Of a DNA stretch of 64,000 nucleotides, positions 56,884-64,000 are shown piece by piece; the first letter of the stretch is position 1, and the number at the start of each line of letters is the position of its first letter. The stretch comes from CAVXTT01 sp963764685 (lineage in GTDB: Bacteria; Bacteroidota; Ignavibacteria; Ignavibacteriales; Ignavibacteriaceae). Below the pieces are notes generated by a model, which did not search any database, was not told the DNA's origin, and saw only the letters and a list, made by a program, of their open reading frames with translations. The DNA lies in NCBI GenBank assembly GCA_963764685.1, contig CAVXTT010000020.1, positions 124,001-188,000 on the forward strand, in the 5' to 3' direction. Both the position numbers and the translations under genes were made by a program.

Positions 56884-57318
56884 TTCTTACTCCTTTGAAT
56901 TGATTTAGATTTATAAGTATTGAAAAAATATTCTAAACTCAGACAGACTTATTAATAGGAATAACCTCAAAACAAAAACAAATATGAGGGGCAGTTTTAA
57001 AACTGTATCTGCAGGATAAAATTTTTAATTGAGGTGATGATTTTGATTCTGGCTAACTTAGACTATAAACTAAGTTTTATGGTTGACCTGGAGCACGTTT
57101 CAGAATTACGCGCCACTGTTGGTAAGTCTAATTCGTTGGGCTGGCTACTTTATTAATAAGATTATTTCAGAGTATTATCTTCAGGAGATGTTTCGAGGTT
57201 ATCACTACAGGAAAAAAGAATAAATGATGAGCTTAATAGGATTATTGTATTCAACGATTTCATTATATACCAAAATTATTCAAATAAAATAAATACCTTA
57301 ATACAGATGTTCACAACT
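56884..57318. other. 435-bp intergenic region, no gene seen
   Basis: AT-rich DNA between two minus-strand genes. Neither strand shows a convincing ORF, hairpin or repeat. It should contain the promoter of the GYD gene. Confidence 0.4.
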
Positions 57319-57993
57319 CTAAAATATATAGCCAAGGTTTATACTTGGTGAAAAAAAGTAATCTTCCTTACCACTGTATTCATTTACTTGTTTAATTCCA
57401 CTGAATTCAATGTTCAGGGTTATATTATTTATTATTATTCCGCTACCAACATTTAATATTATTCCCCAGCCCCATTCATTATTCTCTTCAGTTATATCCC
57501 TTATACCTAGTACAGGACCAGCTGCTATATAAAAGTTTATGGGATCATAATTGTTTATCCAAAAAATAAAGGGGATGTAACCACCGCCTCCTTCTATCGA
57601 GTTGTCAAAGGCCGCAAAAGCTAAATTCGGCATTATTCCAAATCGATAATTTGAAGAATCGTTAAAAACAATGATACTGCCTAATGACATTCCCCACCGC
57701 TTCTCTTCCATTTTATTTGATAAATCATACCAGCTTTTAAATTGCATAGAATAATTATTACTAAATCCATATCTAAAAGTAGCTTCTCCGCCAAATGCTA
57801 ACTTTTCCTCCATTCTATTGGGTTGTGTTTCTGGTAAATATACTACTCCACCTAATATTTGAAAATCATTTTTATTGAGAGGTTTAGGGGGTAAGTTAAT
57901 AGACGGACTATATACAAGACTTGGCACACAACCAGAAATTAAGACTGATAAAATTATGGGGAATAAAACTAATTTTACTTTTTTCTGGAACAC
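57319..57993 (-). CDS. Lipoprotein / outer-membrane beta-barrel-like protein
   Basis: 224 residues with a GTG start at 57993, supported by AAGGAGG six bases upstream. The N-terminus is a lipoprotein signal (LVLFPIILSVLISGCVPS; lipobox ISGC). The mature part has alternating strands rich in aromatic residues and Gly (FGGEATFRYGFSNNYSMQFKSWYD; FYIAAGPVLGIRD) and ends in SINLGYIF with a terminal Phe. It looks like a lipidated eight-stranded barrel; no named family was recognised. The 300 bp on its downstream-gene side (57994-58298) show nothing recognisable. Confidence 0.6.
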   Translation of the reverse strand: MFQKKVKLVLFPIILSVLISGCVPSLVYSPSINLPPKPLNKNDFQILGGVVYLPETQPNRMEEKLAFGGEATFRYGFSNNYSMQFKSWYDLSNKMEEKRWGMSLGSIIVFNDSSNYRFGIMPNLAFAAFDNSIEGGGGYIPFIFWINNYDPINFYIAAGPVLGIRDITEENNEWGWGIILNVGSGIIINNITLNIEFSGIKQVNEYSGKEDYFFSPSINLGYIF

Positions 57994-58298
57994 CTGACCT
58001 CCTTAATTTATTTTATTTTAGCAGGTAACATTACTTTATACTGATTAGAAGTTATCGCACAACTTGATCGTTTTTTTAAACAGCTATATCCTGCAATATG
58101 GTTTATCAATTTGCATAGGATTCCTTAAGAAAAGCGACAGCTATCTAATGCCATCGTAATGTCTTGAAGTTTGCCGCACTTGATATTCCCACTTATCCGG
58201 TTCAATAGCACCTCAAGGTAAGATGCTTTTGAACCGGATGTTACAGAACTAGTACATTAATTGAAGTTTTTAATCTTCTTATCTGAACCTACCCTGCA

Positions 58299-59844
58299 TT
58301 AATCCCCTTTTTGTCTTACTGCTTCTTTTGTCAGTGATAACTCCTGATCTTTCAATGTTGTGCAGGGAGGTAGATTAAAAGTTCCGGTGCCATTTAATTT
58401 TACGAAATAACCATAACCGGGATAAAGAGTATCTACAGGAACATATCCGCCATCGAATTTATAAATCTGGCCTGTGAACAATCCGGGAGGGGTTGTAGTA
58501 ATAGAATCTACTAGTATTGAGCATTGGTAGCAGCCAAATAAATTCCAGCCGGCCGTCATAGGGATAGGATTATTTGGTACTGGAATGATTCCAGAATAAG
58601 TATATGTCTCGGTTGTTAGATTTTTCATCCAATATCCTATAGTCGGCGCAAGTGTTGTAACTAGTTGATAACCTCCTAGGAATCTGAATATACCTGCACC
58701 AGGATCCCTTCCCGGCCAGGGGTTTCCCGGCGGATGGAGACCAGGAATGCTTAACATATTCCAGCCGGTAGTAACATTAATACTATAACCGAATGTTGTT
58801 TGTGTACTATACACTCCTCCTGTTCCTTCCCAGAAATTCGACCTGATAGTTCTGACTTCCTATTCCGTCATTACCTGCGCCCCAGAACAGCTTATTGAAA
58901 TTGGGGAGATACAGTCCGTTTACCAGTCCCCTAAGGGCAGGCAGTAATGTTTCCTGTGCCCAGGTGTTTGTTGCAGGATTATAGTACCAGGCATTCTGGC
59001 TCGCGGGATAAGTACTGTAGCCTCCCCCCGAGCCAAGAAGGAAAACATAATTCCCGTCAGTAGTAACAGACCATTTAGCGAAACTAACTGCTTCGGGGAG
59101 GTCGGCAATAGTGGTCCAGGTATCTGTATCCATATTATATTTCTCACAGTATGCTCCCTGACCTGCAGCAGGAATTCCGCCTATAAGGTAGATGTTTCTT
59201 CCTATTACAGCCATACCGGGATATTTTTTATTATATGTGGATCCTGTTTTTGTTTCCCACTGCTGGGTTGTCATATCATACCTGACGAGATATGTCGGAT
59301 ACGGAGAGGTATAAGATCCGGTGTATGCATAGATAAAATTGCCGTTATCCCATACTAGTGAATTATGTGCAGCCATTATTGAGGTGGGGCCGGAGGGGAG
59401 TACTGTCCAGGTACCTGTTCCGTCTCCTGCAGGAGTGAATTTCTCGAATACAGAAACTGATCCGGTACCGGAGCATTTGTATAATTCTCCTGCGGCTACA
59501 CAGAATCCCGCATTATATCCGGATGCAGTTGCGGGAGTTGAGCTTACCCAGGTATTTGTAGGTATGTGATATGCAATGGCAAGCGATGTGGTTCCCTGGC
59601 CTGTAAACACATATACATAATTTCCAATATTACCGATTACGCATCTTCCGAAGGGGGTTGTTGCATCGGTAAGAGAAGTCCAGACGGAAGTAGAATCCAG
59701 AATCATATCCGGGTGAACCGGCATTATACCACTTAAGCCCGGACCGCCGTGTTCCTCGATATAAGCCCTGTATTGATCACTGAAATTATTTTGTGCGGTG
59801 AGAGAAAAAGAAAAAAGCAGAAAGAGTAAAAAGAGTTTTTTCAT
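58299..59844 (-). CDS. Kelch-repeat secreted protein with GWN module (frameshifted, no sorting domain)
   Basis: From the ATG at 59844, which begins a signal peptide (MKKLFLLFLLFSFSLTAQ). Five to six kelch repeats follow (YVFTGQGTTSLAIAYHIPTNTWV; NIYLIGGIPAAGQGAYCEKYNMDTDTWT; VFLLGSGGGYSTYPASQNAW). At 58834-58836 an extra base breaks the frame after YQVEF; without it the text is WEGTGGVYSTQTTFGYSINV, then a complete GWN module (GWNMLSIPG ... TIGYWMK; GWNLFGCYQ ... GYGYFVKLNGTG). The protein stops at RQKGD soon after, without the linker and T9SS tail its relatives have, so the 3' end may be lost. Confidence 0.8.
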
Positions 59845-60142
59845 AGCGTACCTCAATTTTGAAATTTGATTATATTCATTTTCAGAGGGGATCGGAAAGA
59901 AAAGAAACAAGCAGCAGCAGAATTGCCTATAAGAATTGGATTCATCAATAAAGTATAAAATTAAATAATAACCAGACCCGCCAATATTCCCTTAAGAGCG
60001 TCCTTAAAAATAGTTAAAAACAATTGCTAAAAGCAAAGGTTTTATGCATCTTAAATAAAAACTTTGGTGAGTTATGCTTCTACCTTTGGGGAGGCATTAT
60101 CCCTATAAAAATTGAAACTGGTGAAATGAATTAAAATTCTGT

Positions 60143-60370
60143 CCGAAACCTTAGTAGCCAAGAGCACCCCCCAAACATAACTACCTTATTAGCTTATCTA
60201 AGACCTTGGGAGTTTTGTTGATAATAATACAACTCTTGGATAAGGTAATAAGGTTAGTATTTGGTCTGTCTGTATATTGGCTACTAAGGTTTGAAAAAAG
60301 TTTTGTTTTCGTTTTAGCAGATGCTAATACCGGGACATGTAGAATAAGGGGATAAGGCTGCACGGCAGAA
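60143..60370. repeat. Fold-back element, copy C
   Basis: Inner arms CCGAAACCTTAGTAGCC...CTTATTAGCTTATCTAAG (60143-60202) and GGATAAGGTAATAAGG...GGCTACTAAGGTTTG (60238-60293), then the right outer arm GAATAAGGGGATAAGGCTGCACGGC (60342-60365). The ORF at 60181-60363 is only a reading of this palindrome. Confidence 0.8.
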
Positions 60371-60514
60371 ATAATGCATCTATATTGCTCTATTTAGTTT
60401 ATAATTCGTTGTTTGATTATTCTGAGAAATCGGTTCTGTAACTATTTTCCAGGCATTAAAGTGATTATGAATTCTTACTCAGAACTATTTCCGGTATCGT
60501 AGACTGGTCTTCTT

Positions 60515-60682
60515 ATTATCACGATTCCTGCGGTGCTGCTTATTCGCTTATTTAACACATCTTAATAGTGTGATTTTCCTGTAAAATTGATACTGCTGAA
60601 ATAAAATAAAATACTTTCCAAAACCTTAGTAGCAAAGAGCACCCCCTCAAACATAACTACTTATTAGCTTATCTAAGACCTT
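60515..60682. repeat. Fold-back element, copy D (left half only)
   Basis: GATTCCTGCGGTGCTGCTTATTCGCTTATTTAAC (60523 onward) matches the reverse complement of the outer arm of copies A and B, and AAACCTTAGTAGCAAAGAGCACCCCC...CTTATTAGCTTATCTAAGACC matches the left inner arm of copy C. The right half is absent where the RND gene ends at 60715. The rest of 59845-60714 holds no gene. Confidence 0.75.
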
Positions 60683-60714
60683 TCCTGATACTCACCAAAA
60701 GCAGGCTCTTAAAT

Positions 60715-63700
60715 TCATTTCCCTCCTGCAGGAACTGGTTTCAGATTTTCTTCCTTTCCGGTTGCTACTTTTTCAGTAATTTCCTTTGTCCTGGATTTTG
60801 TGAACGGAGCAAGCAGTGTGTATACCACCGGCACAACTACTAATGTTAAAAATGTTGAGAACAGCATTCCTCCGACAACCACTAAACCTAACGGACGTCT
60901 TGATTCACCTCCGGCGCCAAGTCCAATAGCAATCGGAAGTATACCAAATATTGTAGCAAATGATGTCATCAGAATAGGTCTTAAACGTATTGTTGCTGCT
61001 CCAACTATTGCTTCAATAAGATTGAGCCCTTGTATCTGCCGCTGATTTGCAAATTCGACAATAAGGATTGAGTTTTTGGTAACCAATCCAATAAGCATAA
61101 TCAATCCAATCTGAGAATAGATATTCAGGGTCTCTTTGAATATAAATAAAGTCAGAAGGGCTCCGAATACAGCAAGAGGAACAGAAAGCAGGATTGTAAG
61201 GGGATGAGTGAAACTTTCAAATTGTGCTGAGAGTACTAAATAAATAAAAATAAGCGCAAGGAGAAACATAAAATAGAGTGCCGAGCTTGATGACTTATAT
61301 TCAAGTGATTCGCCGGCATAATCTTTTTTGATATTTGCAGGAAGTTTTTCCGCTGTGATCCTATCAAGGTCATCTAAGGCCTTGCCAAGAGATACCCCGG
61401 GAACCAAACTCGCAGAAATTATTGCAGAACGGACACGGTTATAATGATTAAGCTCTTTGGGGGCAACGGTTTTTTCAATGTTAACAACATTAGCAAGCTG
61501 AACCAGGCCTCCGTTGCTTCTGAGATATAAGTTTTGAATAGCTTCAGGAGTAGAACGGAGTTCCGGCTTTACCTGAAGTATAACATCATACTGTTTTGTT
61601 CCTCGTTTGAAATCCGAGACGACCCTGCCGCCTAAAAATGTCTCTAATGTTGAACCTATATCGGTCACTGATACACCTAATCCTGATGCTCTTTCCCGGT
61701 CAATATGAATGTCAAGCTGTGGTTTGTTTAACTTGAGATCAGTATCCAGGTTTATTAAATAACCTAATTTGGAGGCTTCACCCATTATTATATTAACTGC
61801 TTCATTCAGCTCTTCATAATTATCCCCCTGCAGGACATACTGTACAGGAGTTAAGGTAAAATCGGCTGCAATACTCGGAGGATTAATTACAAAAGCTAAT
61901 ACTCCCGGTATTGATAATAACTGGGGAAAGAGTTCCTGGATAATCTGCTGCTGTGATCTATCACGATCGCCTCTGTTCTTCAGATTCAGGAATATAAAGC
62001 TGTTTGTAACACTCCCCGGTCCTTCAAAACCTAAACCTGTTGCAGTGAAAAGACCTTCATGTTCAGGCAGTCTGAGCAGAATCTTTTCAACTTCCTTAAC
62101 ATAAGAATCGGTATATTCGAGTGTTGCTCCTTCAGGGGCAATTACAATCCCGAATCCGAATCCGCGGTCTTCAACAGGAACCAGTTCACTCGGCAGCATC
62201 CGGAATAAGAAGTATGTAAGTATCAATACTACTACTGCCGAGGCAATTGTCAGAATCCTGTGACGCAATGCCCCGTCTTACCAATCTTTCATAAATTCTA
62301 TTCAGATTTTCGAAGAATGCATCAAATGAACGGGAAGCCCAACTTTTACCCGTTCCGTGCAATGGCCTAAGTATCTGGGATGATATCATTGGAGTTAATG
62401 AAAGTGCAACAAATCCGGATATTAAAACTGCTACTGCAACAGCGACACCGAATTCATTAAATAGTCTTCCGACATTACCTGATAAAAATGCCAATGGTAC
62501 AAATACGGCAACAAGGGAAATTGTGGTTGCAATAATGGCAAATCCAATCTCATTACTTCCGTCAATAGCTGCCTGCCACCTGCTTTTCCCCATCTCCATA
62601 TGGCGGTAAATATTTTCGAGAACGATAATGGCATCATCTATTACTAATCCTATTGCAAGCACAAATCCTAAAAGTGTAAGAATATTAATGGTAAATCCTG
62701 CAAAGTAAACAGCAGCCAGTGCACCAATTATAGAGATTGGTATAGCTAATGATGGTATCAATGTGGCACGGAAACTTTTAAGAAAAGCAAGGACAACCAG
62801 TATTACAAGCAGCAATGCTATAACCAAAGTCTCTTCAACCTGACTTATTGATTCAGTAATAAATTCTGAACTATCATATGCAACTTCCAGTTTTACATCT
62901 TGCGGCAAAAGTTCCTTAAGTTCCGGTAAAGATTTTATAATTACAGCAGCAACATCTACGGTGCTCGCTCTTGATTGTTTAACGATACCCAATCCGACTG
63001 CCGGTTTACCATTCCACCTGGCAATGGTACGTTCATCTTCGGCACCGACGGTTACATCAGCAACATCGCGTAACCTTACAATATTATTTTCCTGATCGGA
63101 TACTATTATTGCACCGAATTCTTCCGGCTTAGTCAGTTCTCCTCTTGTCCTGACAGTAAATTCACGGGTTTCTCCTTCTACTCTTCCTCCCGGGATTTCA
63201 GCATTTTCACTTCTTAAAGCTGCTTCTATATCATATGTTGTTAGCTTATGTGCTGCCATCCGGAGCGGATCAACCCATACTCTCATTGCATAGCGGCGTT
63301 CACCTCCTATAAATACTCCCCCTACTCCGGAAAGACGCTGAATTTTTTCTTTAAGCACCTGATCGGCAAGGTAAGATAATTCCAGCGTTGACTGAGTTTC
63401 GCTGGAAAGGGCTAACCACACAATCGGCTGTGCATTAGCATCAACTTTGGATATAACAGGATCTTCAATTTCAGCAGGAAGTGTTCCCCTGATTCTTGAA
63501 ACTCTGTCACGAATATCATTTGCTGCTTCATTTACATCACGGCTTAACTCAAACTCGATTGTTATTACGGAACCGCCTTCCTTGCTTGAAGACTTTACTG
63601 TTTTTACTCCTTCAAGGGTAGCAAATTGTTCTTCAAGCACATCAGTAATTTCAGTTTCAACAACACTTGCACTTGCACCCCGGTACAGCGTAACAACAGA

Positions 63701-63835
63701 AACAACAGGAGGATCTATATCCGGATATTCACGGACAGGCAGCTGGGTAAAGGAAATAATACCAAAAAGTATAATTACCAGACTCATTACAGTTGCCAAA
63801 ACTGGTCGTTCAATCGATACTTTACTAAGCTTCAT
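60715..63835 (-). CDS. RND-type (HAE1/AcrB-like) efflux transporter, frameshifted
   Basis: About 1040 residues once an extra C in the run at 62271-62274 is removed, joining LVRR to ALRHRILTIAS. AAGGAG precedes the ATG at 63835. The N-terminus (VSIERPVLATVMSLVIILFGIISFTQLPVREYP) and twelve membrane helices are those of hydrophobe/amphiphile efflux pumps; the proton-relay Asp pair is in GLVIDDAIIVLENIYRHMEMG. The porter domains show SSKEGGSVITIEFEL and the C-terminal half ends with SFATIFGILPIAIGLGAGGESRRPLG. It exports drugs, detergents or lipids with an adaptor (next gene) and an outer-membrane channel not present here. Confidence 0.93.
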
Positions 63836-63872
63836 CTTTTATTCTCCTTACTTTACCATTCAGCATCACTTA

Positions 63873-64000
63873 TTACCGCGCTGGCGTAGTGACCGGAATA
63901 ACCTTAGCACCCGGAAAAAGTTTCTGATGTCCTGCCGTAACAATCTGCATTCCGTTTTCTAATCCGCTTGTTATTTCGACAACATCGGAAAGCTGCAGGC
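63873..64000 (-). CDS. RND periplasmic adaptor (membrane fusion protein), C-terminal fragment
   Basis: The window edge cuts off all but the last 42 codons. The frame reads LQLSDVVEITSGLENGMQIVTAGHQKLFPGAKV and stops at 63873, 37 bp before the transporter start. The G(L)xxGxxVVxxGxxxLxxGxxV pattern is the membrane-proximal C-terminal end of HlyD/AcrA-like adaptors. Gene order adaptor then pump is standard. Confidence 0.8.
   Translation of the reverse strand, partial: LQLSDVVEITSGLENGMQIVTAGHQKLFPGAKVIPVTTPAR

Noticed and set aside
60181..60363. 60-residue ORF on the minus strand
   Set aside because: It is a translation of fold-back element copy C; pairing of the arms explains the sequence.
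60715..63835. Two half-size RND proteins
   Set aside because: The break falls between helices in the middle of the usual ~1040-residue chain at a C4 run; half-size RND proteins do not split there.

Overview
The window reads as chromosomal DNA of an uncultured member of the Ignavibacteria / Bacteroidota-Chlorobiota lineage. This is inferred from at least eight secreted proteins that end in the type IX secretion (T9SS) C-terminal domain with a QNYPNPFNPxT core and a final KM(I/M)LxK, from AT-rich intergenic DNA, and from the large multihaem cytochromes. No rRNA, tRNA, phage, transposase or CRISPR array was recognised.

Layout. 0-4 kb: the 3' end of a GH94 cyclic beta-glucan synthase/phosphorylase, a methyltransferase and a small outer-membrane protein. 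4-20 kb: a secretome region (SBBP propeller, M28 peptidase, TlpA-like thioredoxin, FISUMP protein, VCBS and BNR repeat proteins), most with T9SS tails. 20-25 kb: a ClC channel with CBS domains and a CstA-family transporter, then 1.3 kb of fold-back repeats. 25-34 kb: more secreted proteins, a trypsin-like protease, an S9-type hydrolase and dapF. 35-46 kb: an electron-transfer locus. 47-51 kb, opposite strand: cytochrome b, Rieske protein and an octahaem cytochrome. 51-64 kb: sulfatase, GH13 amylase, small proteins, a kelch protein, and an RND efflux pump with the end of its adaptor.

The most notable system is at 34989-45789. It codes for a histidine-rich membrane protein, a membrane-anchored TPR protein, a membrane-anchored Fe-S/FAD/NAD(P) oxidoreductase, a 20-haem cytochrome, a cytochrome with 42 CXXCH motifs plus one CX3CH, a predicted outer-membrane beta-barrel and a second outer-membrane protein. 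A strong terminator closes it. Facing it is cytochrome b - Rieske - octahaem cytochrome, a bc-type complex whose c subunit is multihaem. Together these could carry electrons from NAD(P)H or menaquinol through the periplasm to the outer membrane; this is inference from gene content.

Quality caveat. I count 23 positions where a gene continues in another frame after one base is added or removed, plus one in-frame stop in a signal peptide. Fifteen of the 23 lie between 36.2 and 46.0 kb. Many fall in homopolymers, and protein similarity resumes at once on the far side. They look more like uncorrected sequencing errors than decay, so frameshifted genes are annotated here as single CDS.

The intergenic DNA is full of structured repeats: long fold-back elements, hairpin repeats with compensatory changes, short palindromes, and tandem repeats of 8 bp period abutting stop codons.
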